The notes under the pieces were generated by a model, which was not told where the DNA came from, searched no databases, and saw nothing but the letters and a program-made list of their open reading frames with translations. Made by a program: the position numbers and the translations under genes. Positions 17,811-28,391 of a stretch of 64,000 nt of DNA are shown here, in pieces. This DNA is from Verrucomicrobiales bacterium (GTDB lineage: Bacteria; Verrucomicrobiota; Verrucomicrobiia; Verrucomicrobiales; DEV007): NCBI GenBank assembly GCA_002698785.1, contig PAAG01000019.1, positions 344,350 through 408,349 of the forward strand, in the 5' to 3' direction. Within the stretch, counting starts at the first letter, position 1, and the number at the start of each line of letters is the position of its first letter.

Positions 17811-20435
17811 TCAATTCACGAGCTTGTCGATTTCTGTTTTCGCTCTATCCTCGTCGTCCACCCAGTATTCTCGAAGCAGGGGGGCGATCTCGTATTCGAT
17901 CACTTCGCGGTACCAGGCTTCGTCGGCTGTGCCTTTCTCGGGGGGACAGAAAAAGCTGTGCCCGATGCAGTAGCCGCGCCCGAGGTTTCGATCGTCTTTT
18001 CGGATCTCCAGATTCAAGGCTCCAACCCGGGTTCGGATCCGATCGATCAAATCCACTCCGGCCCCGGCTGACTGGAGAGTTTCGTGAAAGGCTTTGCTCT
18101 CCAGTTCGGGTTCGAGATTGATGAACGCAAAACGCCGCCGGAGCGCATAGTCGACCAATGCCAAGGACCGGTCGGCCGTGTTCATTGTGCCGATCAGATG
18201 GAGATTCTCCGGGATATAAAACGTGTCTTCGGACGACTCGGAATAAGTGAGTTGAAGCGCAAACTCCGAACCACGCTTGTCGGCCTCCATCAACATCATG
18301 AGTTCGCCGAAGATCTTGCTGAGATTCCCGCGATTGATCTCATCGATGATGAGGAAATAGTCGTTCTTTATGTCCCGTTGCGCTTGGCGGCAGAGGGTGT
18401 GAAAAGTTCCGCTTCGCAGGTGAAACGAGCCATTCCCATCGGGCCGGAATCCCTGGATGAAATCCTCGTAGGAGTATGACTGGTGGAACTGCACCATAGG
18501 TGCTCGCTGTTCGTCCTTTTGCTTCATCAGGGCATAGGCGAGCCTTCGGGCGACAAAGGTTTTCCCGACTCCGGGAGGCCCCTGCAGGACGATGTTCTTT
18601 TTCCGCTTCAGCAGTGACAGGATTCGATCGAACTCTTCTTCGCTCATGAAGAGATCTTTCAAAGCATCTTCGCGAGAGTAGGGCGTGATCGCCTCCTTCG
18701 CGACCTCCTGCTCGTCGATCAGGTTGCGAAGAAACTCGAACTCGTCCGCGGTCAGCTTGAACAGGCTCCCCTGATTGTTGAGGATGGGCTCGCACTCCCT
18801 CAGTTGTGGAGTTCCCTTCAGGTTCTCCCATGCGATCGGACGGGGAACGTCCTCCAGTTTTTGGAACTCGAATCCGACACCGTCCGTCTCCTTCATCCCC
18901 TTGGTGATCTCACAGATCGCGACAATCTGCTTGGAGGGATGCGACAGGTATCCGATCACCATATCACCCGGACGGACTTGCTCGAAGTATTTGTACTTCT
19001 GGCGTTTGTTGCCCTTTTCATTCAAGGCCGTGTATGTCTGGGTCTCGCCCACTGCCATGGCGTTGAAATCCCAGATCTTCGGACTGGCGTTGAGCCACCA
19101 ATGGCGCCGGTCGGCTTGCTCACTGTCTTCCGCGTAGAAAGACTCCACAAAAGCCACGAATTCCGGGTGTTGGTCGACGCTGGTCAGTGTCTTGGTAGGG
19201 ATCCCGATGTTCGCAGGTAAATCCACCGTTCTCGTGCTTTGCCAGTCGACAGACCGAATATGAGGAAAATCCCCGACGTTCTCATCGAATCGGTAATCCG
19301 AGGTCACGACCCCTCGCCCGATAATTTGCTTTCTCCCGGACTTGGCGAACAGAATGTCTCCGGGCTTCATTGTTCTGGCAAAATTCCAGAGCCCGAGACC
19401 GCTGTTCTTGTTGCTGCCTTCTGGATCGTAGTGCTCCGACAGGGCTTCCTGAAGAGCGTCACGATTGGAATAGCCCCGGAGATCTCCCACATCGGGCCAG
19501 CCGATCGCGATGACTCCATTCTCCAGAAACTGCTCCCAATGTTTCCCTTTTTTCCCTGGGGCGATCACCCACCGCTGCACCCCCGCTGATGATCCTTCTG
19601 CTACTTTGAGCGATTGAGGTTCGTCCGGCTCATCCGGAGTCGGATTCCACTTTTCAACCCATGGATCCTGATAGAAATCAATTTCACTACCAGGATTCTC
19701 CTCCTCCAAACGCTTCCGAATCGTCGAGATCTCAAAATCCAACTTCGCTGTCTTCGAGAGTCCCTCTGGGAAGTCAAGCCCCTCGACTAGCAAATCCGCA
19801 AAGGCCGAGCGGATCTCTTTCTTGTGAGAATTCGCTGCGGTGCGCTCAAACGACTTGGGGAACAAAAGATGCGGCAGGATATTGCGCATCGCGCGATTGG
19901 GAGCGTCCTCGACATCATCAAGCCATCGAATGAAGTCCCATGGATCGGACAGCAGCGCCTTTCGGACCTCGAAATCGAGCGACTTGAATTCGCCAACGAC
20001 CCGCCAGAGAAACGTCACTTCGCGCCAGCGGTGAGTCTGGAACGCGATACCCGGGTTTCCCAGTCCACGATCGAAGGCGAGCGGCAGAAGAGGTGCGTCT
20101 GGAAACGGATCCCCCGACCACTCCCACACGCGAGTGATCTGCTCCCGCTTCGTCTTGGGCAACATGCTGACAGATGGAAAGAGGTAGAGAACCCAGATCA
20201 GCTCGGCGGCGAACTGGGCCAGTTCGGGTTTCCCTCCAGACAACTGCTGCTCCAGCTTCTCGAAGAAGGTCTCCTCCCCCTCTATGAAGTTTTCAATGAA
20301 ATGCATTCGGAATGCTTCCAGATTCTCATCAGTCCAAAGATGCTTGTCTGTGAAGACCGACAGGTCGTCGAGGAGACAGCGGTCCGTCCAGGTTCGAGCG
20401 CCCTGGTAAATCTCGGAATTTTGTGAGTAACTCAT
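17811..20435 (-). CDS. mcrB: McrB-like AAA+ GTPase with two N-terminal EVE/PUA-like modules
   Basis: LQGPPGVGKTFVARRLAYALM, FLIIDEINRGNLSKIFGELMMLMEADKR, IGTMNTADRSLALVDYALRRRFAF; EVE-like WVIAPGKKGKHWEQFLENGVIAIGW...GDILFAKSG and HWWLNASPKIWDF...VRPGDMVIGYLSHP. Confidence 0.85.
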   Translation of the reverse strand: MSYSQNSEIYQGARTWTDRCLLDDLSVFTDKHLWTDENLEAFRMHFIENFIEGEETFFEKLEQQLSGGKPELAQFAAELIWVLYLFPSVSMLPKTKREQITRVWEWSGDPFPDAPLLPLAFDRGLGNPGIAFQTHRWREVTFLWRVVGEFKSLDFEVRKALLSDPWDFIRWLDDVEDAPNRAMRNILPHLLFPKSFERTAANSHKKEIRSAFADLLVEGLDFPEGLSKTAKLDFEISTIRKRLEEENPGSEIDFYQDPWVEKWNPTPDEPDEPQSLKVAEGSSAGVQRWVIAPGKKGKHWEQFLENGVIAIGWPDVGDLRGYSNRDALQEALSEHYDPEGSNKNSGLGLWNFARTMKPGDILFAKSGRKQIIGRGVVTSDYRFDENVGDFPHIRSVDWQSTRTVDLPANIGIPTKTLTSVDQHPEFVAFVESFYAEDSEQADRRHWWLNASPKIWDFNAMAVGETQTYTALNEKGNKRQKYKYFEQVRPGDMVIGYLSHPSKQIVAICEITKGMKETDGVGFEFQKLEDVPRPIAWENLKGTPQLRECEPILNNQGSLFKLTADEFEFLRNLIDEQEVAKEAITPYSREDALKDLFMSEEEFDRILSLLKRKKNIVLQGPPGVGKTFVARRLAYALMKQKDEQRAPMVQFHQSYSYEDFIQGFRPDGNGSFHLRSGTFHTLCRQAQRDIKNDYFLIIDEINRGNLSKIFGELMMLMEADKRGSEFALQLTYSESSEDTFYIPENLHLIGTMNTADRSLALVDYALRRRFAFINLEPELESKAFHETLQSAGAGVDLIDRIRTRVGALNLEIRKDDRNLGRGYCIGHSFFCPPEKGTADEAWYREVIEYEIAPLLREYWVDDEDRAKTEIDKLVN

Positions 20436-20506
20436 TGGTTTAAATATTCTCGTCTACCCTTACTGCAGCGATTTTTTTAATTTGGTTTTACACATAGACG
20501 TTTTCA

Positions 20507-23500
20507 TTAATTCACCATGGGAAGGAGCACCTCGATCAACGCACCCGCGGTCACCAGATGGATATAGATCCGAGCCGGCGCCCCCGTAGCTAGGACATCT
20601 GCATACGCCGCCAACTGCCCCGAATAGCTCAGGGCTTTCTCTGCCCAGTCTTCCCGTTTCCCCGGGAAGATCTTGTGATCGAGAATGACCGGGCCACGGC
20701 CGGTCTCTAGCAAGTGATCCACGAAGCCACTCAGTCTCTGACCAACCTCGTTGCAATATGTGAAGGGCACCTCAATGCTTTCGGACCTGGGCTGGAACCG
20801 CTCTCCAACTATGGCCCTGTAGCGATCGACCGTATTCAGAACCTCCTTCGGAGCGAGATTCTCCAAAAGGTCAAAAGCTTCCAGAAGCCCTGACGCTCGT
20901 GATTCCCGGGCCGCTGTCTCTTCGATCGGGTTCAGGATTTCGGCGGCGAGGATGCGATGCATGGCCTCTCCTACCTGACCGGGATCTGGATTCCCCTTCC
21001 ACGCCAGCCTTTCTCCGAACTCGATGACTTCGCCGATTGCGGCGTCTGGGATGGGTGATTGTCCGGACGGCACTAGAATGCCAGACGGCCTCTCCGTGCG
21101 CCCGGTAGCTCGAATCGGAAAAGTGACTACGTCGTCCGGGTCGGGCAGAGGAGGAGGCTCCTTCCACTCGAAGTCGGAGACGCGAATTGCAACCGGATCG
21201 GAATTGGCAAGGGAAACCGAACCGCTTTCCTCAAGACCGAGCAATGCGTTGGCGGCAGGCCCGACCAGCCCCAACCAGGGATGCTCCTTGCCCAGTTCCA
21301 GTGGAAGGACGAGGCGGTCTCGGGCGCGGGTGATTCCGACATAGAGGAGACGCAACTCCTCATCTTCGGCCCGCCGTTGAGAATCAGATCCGGTGTCCGA
21401 ATCCTCCATCCGATCACGGAACTCGGACAGGCTCTTACCGAAGGGATTCAGCCAGAGGCGGAGACCCCGATCTGCGAGCGGATCGTTCAACTTGATCTTC
21501 GCATCCGAAGCCAGGTTGACGCTGCGGAGGGAGAAGAGCCGAGACCTGATGTCACTGTCGAGATCGGCGGTGATGACGACTGGCCACTCCAGACCCTTGG
21601 AACCATGATAGGTGGAAACGTGGACGGCATCAGAACCCGGGTCGAGCGCCTGCTTGTCCTCGCCCCGCTCTTCGACCTCAGACAGGTAGGCGAGGAGTCC
21701 CATGGTGGTAGCCGGAATCCCAAGATCGGCGCAGCGATCCTGGTAGTCGCAGAAGAGACTCCGCAGCTGCTCGAGGTTGGCCTCGCGCTGACGAAAGTGC
21801 TCCGTAGCGGGGCCCCACTTCGCAACGATGCGGGAAACGTCAGCAGCTCCACACGCGAGATCGAAGAGCCGAAGGGGAGATAGCAGGCCGACAGGTTCCC
21901 CGCAGCGCGTTTCTTCCAACTGGACGATCGCCGGAGAGACGAGCTCGCCCTCCAGTCCCCACCGGGTCAGGTCTTGCCCCTTCTCTTCCGACTCCCGAAT
22001 GAAGCGGATTCGTTGCTCGATCCATTCCTCGGTAGGACGCTCGTTCTCGAAAGCGATGATTTCCGCCGTCGCCAGCGAGTCCTCGGGGTCGAGAAATCTC
22101 CGAAAACAGGCCATGGCAAGTCGGCACTCCGGCGTCGCCAGCAGTCCAGCGCTGCTGATCGCCACCTCGATCCCCCTCCCCCTGAGGGCGTCCGCGATTG
22201 CCTGAGCCCGATCATGGGATCGCACCAGAACCGCCACATCACCCGCTTGCAAAGGGCGGGTCGTCCCCACGGGATCTTTGATGGAAACGGAGGATTTGAT
22301 GACTACCGGCTCAGCCCGATTCAGGACTTCTTCCACCAGGTCGGCGAGGACGTCAGCCTTCTGGGGATTCGTTAGAGGTTTGGGATTTCCGTTCTTGTAG
22401 ATCACTCCCGAGGAAATCCGGGCGACCTCGATCGCGGCAGGCGCATCGGTTGGCGCGTCACGATGCGCCTCAATCATTGTCTCCTCTTCGGGCAAGCCGA
22501 TGCGCTCTTTGAAGGGACGCGTGAAAAGGGCATTCGCAAACGCCACGAGATCCGGCATGCTTCGCCACGAAGTCCCCAGCGGAGCGGCCTTTTTTGCCCC
22601 CGCGACCGCGCTCAGGATCAGCTGCGGATCCGCATCCCGGAATTCGTAGATTGACTGCTTCACATCCCCAACCCAGACGATCCGCTTTGCACAATTTCCC
22701 ATCTCCGAAAACAGGGCCAGCTGGATCGGACTGGTATCCTGGAATTCATCCACCACCAGCAGGTCGATTTCGTCGGAAAGAACCGACCGGCACAGTTCGC
22801 TGGAACGAAGGAGGTCGAGCATTTCCTTCTCGATATCCTGAAAATCGACCACCCCGCGCTCCCGCTTCAAGGCTTGGAACCTGTCCCCCACGCGGGCGGC
22901 GATGTCGAAGACCTGAGCAAGATAGGACTCCAGGTCCGCATGAAATCCGGGGTGCTCCTCCAAGCGGCTTGCGGCGATGCGAACTGGTTCGGAGGCATCT
23001 ATTTCGGCCTTCGTGGGAGTCGCGTTCGACAACTTCAGCCACTGTGACCACGCCAATCCGCTTTCCAATTGCCTCCGGACACCGACGAGGAATTTCCGGT
23101 AGCCCTGCGAACCTTTCGTGCTTGGTGTTTCCGGCATGTCGCTCAGCGCGGAATCGATTGCCGCAGAGAGTTCCCGATCGAGGTCTCCGTCCGAAGCCGA
23201 TGGAAGGTGGGAGCGCATTTCCACCCAGCTGGCGACCGCCATTTCCGGCAACCGTTTCAGAGCGATGTCGTTGGCACGAGCCGCGCCGACGAGTGAGCGA
23301 ATCGCCTTTTCAAAGAAGTATTTCCGGGTGCGGTCGTCCCGCTGTCCCAGGCGGTCTGCGAGCTCCATGAGTTCGACCGTGGAATCGCCTCCCATGATCT
23401 CGTCCATCGCCTGGTTGAGGAGATGGATGCCTTCGTTCTCATCGAGGACGCCCATCTCGGGAGGCAGGCCGGCCGCAAACGCGAACCGCTTCAGGAACTC

Positions 23501-23767
23501 GAGGCAGACGCTGTGGACCGTCCCCACGTAGCCCTCCCGCAGGCGAATGACTTCTCGATGACGCCCCTCGCCATAAAAGCGAACCTCGAGCCGCTCTCGC
23601 AGCTCCGCTGCGGCCGACTCGGTAAAGGTCGTCGCCACAATGCCTTCGGGTCGGGCACTGCCGTCCATCACGGCGTCGAACACTGTTTCCACCAGCCGGT
23701 AGGTTTTCCCCGTGCCGGCGCTGGCGGTGACAAACTCGATCTTGTCTTCTAAGCGGTCCTCGGCCAT
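20507..23767 (-). CDS. AddA/UvrD-like SF1 helicase with C-terminal PD-(D/E)XK nuclease
   Basis: VTASAGTGKTYRLVETVF, VVDEFQDTSPIQLALF, WVGDVKQSIYEFRDADP, VSTYHGSKGLEWPVVI, C-terminal VILDHKIFPGKREDWAEKALSYSGQLAAY. Confidence 0.85.
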   Translation of the reverse strand: MAEDRLEDKIEFVTASAGTGKTYRLVETVFDAVMDGSARPEGIVATTFTESAAAELRERLEVRFYGEGRHREVIRLREGYVGTVHSVCLEFLKRFAFAAGLPPEMGVLDENEGIHLLNQAMDEIMGGDSTVELMELADRLGQRDDRTRKYFFEKAIRSLVGAARANDIALKRLPEMAVASWVEMRSHLPSASDGDLDRELSAAIDSALSDMPETPSTKGSQGYRKFLVGVRRQLESGLAWSQWLKLSNATPTKAEIDASEPVRIAASRLEEHPGFHADLESYLAQVFDIAARVGDRFQALKRERGVVDFQDIEKEMLDLLRSSELCRSVLSDEIDLLVVDEFQDTSPIQLALFSEMGNCAKRIVWVGDVKQSIYEFRDADPQLILSAVAGAKKAAPLGTSWRSMPDLVAFANALFTRPFKERIGLPEEETMIEAHRDAPTDAPAAIEVARISSGVIYKNGNPKPLTNPQKADVLADLVEEVLNRAEPVVIKSSVSIKDPVGTTRPLQAGDVAVLVRSHDRAQAIADALRGRGIEVAISSAGLLATPECRLAMACFRRFLDPEDSLATAEIIAFENERPTEEWIEQRIRFIRESEEKGQDLTRWGLEGELVSPAIVQLEETRCGEPVGLLSPLRLFDLACGAADVSRIVAKWGPATEHFRQREANLEQLRSLFCDYQDRCADLGIPATTMGLLAYLSEVEERGEDKQALDPGSDAVHVSTYHGSKGLEWPVVITADLDSDIRSRLFSLRSVNLASDAKIKLNDPLADRGLRLWLNPFGKSLSEFRDRMEDSDTGSDSQRRAEDEELRLLYVGITRARDRLVLPLELGKEHPWLGLVGPAANALLGLEESGSVSLANSDPVAIRVSDFEWKEPPPLPDPDDVVTFPIRATGRTERPSGILVPSGQSPIPDAAIGEVIEFGERLAWKGNPDPGQVGEAMHRILAAEILNPIEETAARESRASGLLEAFDLLENLAPKEVLNTVDRYRAIVGERFQPRSESIEVPFTYCNEVGQRLSGFVDHLLETGRGPVILDHKIFPGKREDWAEKALSYSGQLAAYADVLATGAPARIYIHLVTAGALIEVLLPMVN

Positions 23768-26427
23768 CCAGTGAGTGCGTCAAAATCGTTGTAGGTATCC
23801 GCTCCCTCGGGAGGGGTCCAGTGTTCCAATGGGGGTGTCCGGTCGGGTTCGGTATCTCCCGTGGTCACCTCGATCAGCCCGGCGGCGAACTGGGCTTTGC
23901 GCCAATTCCAGACCTGGAGAAACTCCTCCCAGCAGCCGGTCCATTCCGAGTCGTCCTTGTCGTTGCTCCGGCTCACGGGAAAGGCGTCCGGAAAGAATGC
24001 CTTCGTCCGAGTCAGAAGGGCGGCATTGCCGAAAATGAAGAAAGCGACTTGCGGATCGACGCCCTCGGTCTCCCGCAGGAGGTGACCATAAAACGCGAGC
24101 TGCAGATGCCGATTCTCGGCCATTTCCGTCTCCCGCCGGCTTCTCCCGCCCAACTTGAGGTCGATGACGGCGGTGGCTTCGGGAGAGCGCGCCACCAAGT
24201 CGATCCGACCGTTCAACTCCCCTTTTCCAAGAGGCACGCCCTGGATAACTTTCTCAACCTCCACCGAGGTCACGCACGCTTTCTGGAAATGTTCCACGAG
24301 GTGCCACAAAGCCTGCCGTGCCGTGTGAAGCAGGCCGTTCCGGGCCGCCTCATACCCCGGCAGGAGATACTGGGCTCCAGACTCGGCGAGCACGGAAGGC
24401 CAGACCTGATCAATCCAGGCGTGCAATGCCGACTGGTCCATACCGATCCAGTCCACCTGCGGCTCTCCGCTCTCCGTATCTGTTTCGAGCAGCTTGCCCG
24501 CCAACTCATGCAGGAGAGTCCCTCGCCGGATGGCATCATCCCCAACTCCAAAGCCAAACAAGGATCCGGCTTCGAGCCGGGCCTGGTAGTTGAGCAGCCA
24601 CTGGTAGGGGCTCTCGATTGCCTTCGATAGCGAAGAGAAGGATTCGCTTTTCCGTGGAATCAGCAAGGAAGGGTCTGACAACTGCCACCATCTCCGCGGC
24701 TCGGGGAGCGTGCGGATGGAAACAGGCTCGCCCGGAATCGTGGCGGTCGCTTTCTCATCGGTCTCGGAATCCAATTCCGCGCGGATCCTCGTCACGATGG
24801 GCGCGGCCCGATTTCCCTTCTCCCCAGTCGACACAAAGATCGCGATCGAATCGGTTGCCTGCAGCACGGCGCGATGGCCCGCCTGTTCTTCCGCTTCGAG
24901 CAGTACCTCCGTGGTCACGAGATTCACGCCATGCGAAGCCAGCCAACTCCGTTCGTCCGCCGTCCAAGGAGACCGGCGAACCCCTGAATCCGAAGGCTCC
25001 CACCACGACAGAACGGAAACCGGTTCCAGAATTTGCGCGGGCGAAGAATAGGTCATTGAACAGCCCAATTCGCCTGGTCGGCGCGTGCCGCCTTCGGCCG
25101 TCGGCAACCACATGCCCATGAGCCGCTCCAACTCCTGCGGAGTGACGCGATCCAGTTTCCTGATCGCCCGGGTAAAGCTTTCGATCGCCCGAGCGGTGAA
25201 CAACCAGGCCGACGCCACCTCCGGCTCGTCCGATCGCTTCGCGATTCCCACGGAATGCATCCAGCCGGCCAGCCGGGAGGCCACATCCGCGACGGCGGCG
25301 ATCGGCGCTCCTTCCTCCCGGGAATACTCAGGCAACTCAAGCCAATCGGAAATCGCTTTCTCGATGCGCTGGGCTCGGTCCGGATCATCAGAGGCCTTCT
25401 CTCGCGCCCTGTCGATCGCCCTATGCCAGTCCTCGTTATTCCTGCCGGGTATTCCGTTGATAGCCCGGGCGAGGCGAAATCGCAGCCCCTTCGGGACTAG
25501 ACCCACCGGATGGAGCAGAAACTCAAGCCAGGCCTGCGGATCGAAGGGTCCCCAAAGTAAACGCAAGCTCAGGGGAAGAAGCTGGGAAAGAACACCTCCG
25601 GATGAGTCCTCCTGCGCCCCGAGAAACGGCAAATCGCGTTGACCGAGAAACTCGTTCAATCGAGTTCGTTTCTCTGGCGAAGCGATCAAGGCCGACTCAC
25701 TCGAGCTGTCCCGGCCGCACTCCTGCTGTGCCAGTGCCCTGGCCAAATCGACTTCCGATCGTCCTTCAATGAGTCGGATGCTTCCATCGGACGAACTATT
25801 GCTATCGGGTTCGATTCCCAAGAGCCGTGCCTGGAGCACATGCAACTGGGATCCCGCAGCCGCGAGCGGTTCAGTGGGAAGCCCATCCTCATACCGGGCC
25901 TCAAGACGATCCAACAGTTTGCGCCATTTGGCGGGGAGTGACGCCGGAGGATCGATCACGTTGATCGAATCGATCCCGGATCGCAGTCCCCCGGAGAGCG
26001 CCGCGAGAACTCGGTCGATTCGCTCCGCCGGTCCGATCCGAAAAGTGTCCTCCTCCTGCGCTGCCGTCTCGACCGCCTGGAACGTAGCTAGGCGGGACGG
26101 AACCGATTCTCCGGATTCCAATTTCGGATCCCATCCGGCCAGCCGGAGCTCATCTCGCCACCGGAGAAGAACACGACTGGCGGAGAAACTCTCCACCTCA
26201 AACGAACGACGATAGAAGGCGCCGGGGTCTCGCTCCAACTGCTCGTGTAAGGCTTCGCGATAGGAGATCAGCCGCTCGATGGCAGTGCCTCCATCCACCG
26301 GGGGAAGCCCGAGGGCCACCTCCAGGGCATTCAGAAGTCCCTCAGGACCACAGACCATCCGCCCCGGCCCCATCCACGCAGATGGGCACGGAGCCCCGTC
26401 GAGGGAGCTGCCAAACAAGAGATTCAC
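23749..26427 (-). CDS. AddB-like protein with C-terminal PD-(D/E)XK nuclease
   Basis: 892 aa; ELNGRIDLVARSPEATAVIDLKLGGRSRRETEMAENRHLQLAFYGHLLRE; overlaps the addA-like gene by 19 nt. Confidence 0.75.
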   Translation of the reverse strand: MNLLFGSSLDGAPCPSAWMGPGRMVCGPEGLLNALEVALGLPPVDGGTAIERLISYREALHEQLERDPGAFYRRSFEVESFSASRVLLRWRDELRLAGWDPKLESGESVPSRLATFQAVETAAQEEDTFRIGPAERIDRVLAALSGGLRSGIDSINVIDPPASLPAKWRKLLDRLEARYEDGLPTEPLAAAGSQLHVLQARLLGIEPDSNSSSDGSIRLIEGRSEVDLARALAQQECGRDSSSESALIASPEKRTRLNEFLGQRDLPFLGAQEDSSGGVLSQLLPLSLRLLWGPFDPQAWLEFLLHPVGLVPKGLRFRLARAINGIPGRNNEDWHRAIDRAREKASDDPDRAQRIEKAISDWLELPEYSREEGAPIAAVADVASRLAGWMHSVGIAKRSDEPEVASAWLFTARAIESFTRAIRKLDRVTPQELERLMGMWLPTAEGGTRRPGELGCSMTYSSPAQILEPVSVLSWWEPSDSGVRRSPWTADERSWLASHGVNLVTTEVLLEAEEQAGHRAVLQATDSIAIFVSTGEKGNRAAPIVTRIRAELDSETDEKATATIPGEPVSIRTLPEPRRWWQLSDPSLLIPRKSESFSSLSKAIESPYQWLLNYQARLEAGSLFGFGVGDDAIRRGTLLHELAGKLLETDTESGEPQVDWIGMDQSALHAWIDQVWPSVLAESGAQYLLPGYEAARNGLLHTARQALWHLVEHFQKACVTSVEVEKVIQGVPLGKGELNGRIDLVARSPEATAVIDLKLGGRSRRETEMAENRHLQLAFYGHLLRETEGVDPQVAFFIFGNAALLTRTKAFFPDAFPVSRSNDKDDSEWTGCWEEFLQVWNWRKAQFAAGLIEVTTGDTEPDRTPPLEHWTPPEGADTYNDFDALTGWPRTA

Positions 26428-26493
26428 GGGTCGAAAGCTAACAGATCAAGAATTCCATGGGAGAGAAGAATTTCCGTAAATAAGGGACATTTT

Positions 26494-27168
26494 TCAGTCC
26501 TCGCGGGATTCCTCTTCCCTCAGGATCGACTCCATCGGAGCCGCCAGGTCCGCCGCATTGGCATCCATTTCCCGCATAGCCTTGATCTTGCGACTCATGG
26601 CGCGGCCCGAATCCCGGGGCGAGAACATGTTGTTCTCGCGAACCGACGCCGCGTTATCCGCATGGATGTTCATCTGAGCCGCAGTCGCGATGGCATCCTG
26701 ACCGGCAGCCAGAAACAAAAACTCCCAACCATCCTTCTTCTGCCGTTTTTGAATCTTCTTCGCAATGTCCTTCCAGTCGTATTTTCTCGAGGCATTCTCC
26801 ATCCCGTCGGTGAAAATCGCAAAAATCACCTGATCGGGTCGCTGCTTCTTCGGCAGATCCTTGATCCGCTTGCGGAAGCTCTTGATCGTTTTCCCAATGG
26901 CATCGAGGAGAGCCGTGGATCCTCTTGGAACATAGAGGTTGGTATCGATCGTGCAAACCTCGCCAACGGGCAGGTTGTCGATTGGGACCTCATACTGATC
27001 GTCGAACAGAACGAGAGAAATCCGGGCGAAGCCTTCCACAGACTGCTGCTCCCTCAAAAAGTCGTTAAAGCCAGTGACAGCTGCTTCGGCATGCGAATAC
27101 ATCGAGCCTGACATGTCGAGGATGTAGGCGATTTCAGTGACGGGTGGTGTGGTGGGTTTCGTGTTCAT
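26494..27168 (-). CDS. von Willebrand factor type A domain protein
   Basis: EIAYILDMSGSMYSH MIDAS motif (DxSxS), IFAIFTDGMENAS. Confidence 0.8.
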   Translation of the reverse strand: MNTKPTTPPVTEIAYILDMSGSMYSHAEAAVTGFNDFLREQQSVEGFARISLVLFDDQYEVPIDNLPVGEVCTIDTNLYVPRGSTALLDAIGKTIKSFRKRIKDLPKKQRPDQVIFAIFTDGMENASRKYDWKDIAKKIQKRQKKDGWEFLFLAAGQDAIATAAQMNIHADNAASVRENNMFSPRDSGRAMSRKIKAMREMDANAADLAAPMESILREEESRED

Positions 27169-27302
27169 GCACAATCTATCGCACCGGGTATAGGACAAAG
27201 AAGGGGTGAGGCCTTCTCAAAGTTCCTTTCAAAGCGCGACAGCCACGTCTCCTGGCTCTAAGATTATGGGAAAACAACCTGTCGAAACCAGTATCAACCT
27301 CT

Positions 27303-27725
27303 ATGAGCACCCTCCAGCGAGCCATCGAAATTGCCGTCCATTCCCATCGGGATCAAACCACGAAGGATGGCCAGCCCTACGTTCTCCACCCTCTCACTCT
27401 AATGATGCGGGTTGATTCGGAGGAGGAGAAAATTGCAGCTGTCTTGCACGATGTGGTCGAGGATACCGAGACGACGCTGGAAGATCTGGAAGCGGAAGGA
27501 TTCAGCAAGGAGACTGTTGAGGTGATCGACCTGTTGACGCACCGCGAGGACCTTTCCTACGACGAGTATATCGGTCGACTCGCCGAGAACTCGGTCGCCC
27601 GGAACGTAAAGCTCGCCGACCTGGGCCACAATATGGATATCACGCGGATCCCAAATCCAGGCCCGAAGGACTTCGAACGCCTCCAGAAGTATCACCGTAT
27701 CTGGACTAAGCTTTCCCGGCTATAA
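27303..27725 (+). CDS. Small HD-domain hydrolase (RelA/SpoT/MESH1-like)
   Basis: AIEIAVHSHRDQTTKDGQPYVLHPLTLMMRV, AAVLHDVVEDTE, NVKLADLGHNMD. Confidence 0.8.
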   Translation: MSTLQRAIEIAVHSHRDQTTKDGQPYVLHPLTLMMRVDSEEEKIAAVLHDVVEDTETTLEDLEAEGFSKETVEVIDLLTHREDLSYDEYIGRLAENSVARNVKLADLGHNMDITRIPNPGPKDFERLQKYHRIWTKLSRL

Positions 27726-27740
27726 CGCTCCATCGTCATT

Positions 27741-28391
27741 TTATTCGTCGGAATGGCGTTCTTTTCCGTCCTTCATTCCCATCAATTGTCCCAATGGGGA
27801 AACGGAGACAGGCTTTCTCCGAAAATACTCTTCCTCCCAGGACAGGGCACGAGTTCGAGCTGGCGGCGTCCAGCCGCGAGTTCTGTATACATGCACAATA
27901 TGCGGTCGGATCAGCAGATGCCCTGCAGGACAACGAATCTCGGAGAATGAATGAAACCGTGCCTCGGCCCGAATGCCCGGAAGCAATGCGCTGGGAGAAA
28001 TCATCGCATTACAAACCTCGCAATAGGTTTGGCAGAGGTGCAGTGGCAGTAAGCGCTCGATCCATGGATCTATGCTGAAGCAATTTCCTGGAAACTTCGT
28101 GGTTCGCTCATCCCCGCGATCCGACCGGGAGAGCCAACGGAGAAGCCCTTGATCCGATCCCCACACGCTCAGGTTCGCACCTCGAACATCAGAGATCAAT
28201 CTGGCGAGCAGATGAGCCTCGAATGTGAACCGCCCTCTCTGCTTCTCAATGAGGCCACTGAATCGATCCCTGCCGGGTTGGTAGGCCACATGTCGGGTAC
28301 ACCGCCCCAAGCTTGAGTGGCTGCCCCAACCCCATCCGAAAGAGAAATATTCGGCCTCCGCCTTCTTCCAACCATCCGTCGCCTCACTCAT
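27741..28391 (-). CDS. Hypothetical protein with C-terminal zinc-ribbon-like motif
   Basis: CEVCNAMI...RCPAGHLL; start overlaps the HAD gene stop by 8 nt. Confidence 0.55.
   Translation of the reverse strand: MSEATDGWKKAEAEYFSFGWGWGSHSSLGRCTRHVAYQPGRDRFSGLIEKQRGRFTFEAHLLARLISDVRGANLSVWGSDQGLLRWLSRSDRGDERTTKFPGNCFSIDPWIERLLPLHLCQTYCEVCNAMISPSALLPGIRAEARFHSFSEIRCPAGHLLIRPHIVHVYRTRGWTPPARTRALSWEEEYFRRKPVSVSPLGQLMGMKDGKERHSDE

Noticed and set aside
21024-25642. Many long plus-strand ORFs (e.g. 21281-21883, 22594-23370, 23821-24630, 25085-25642) opposite addA/addB
   Set aside because: High-GC shadow ORFs opposite well-supported genes; compositionally biased (Arg/Pro/Ser) with no motifs.
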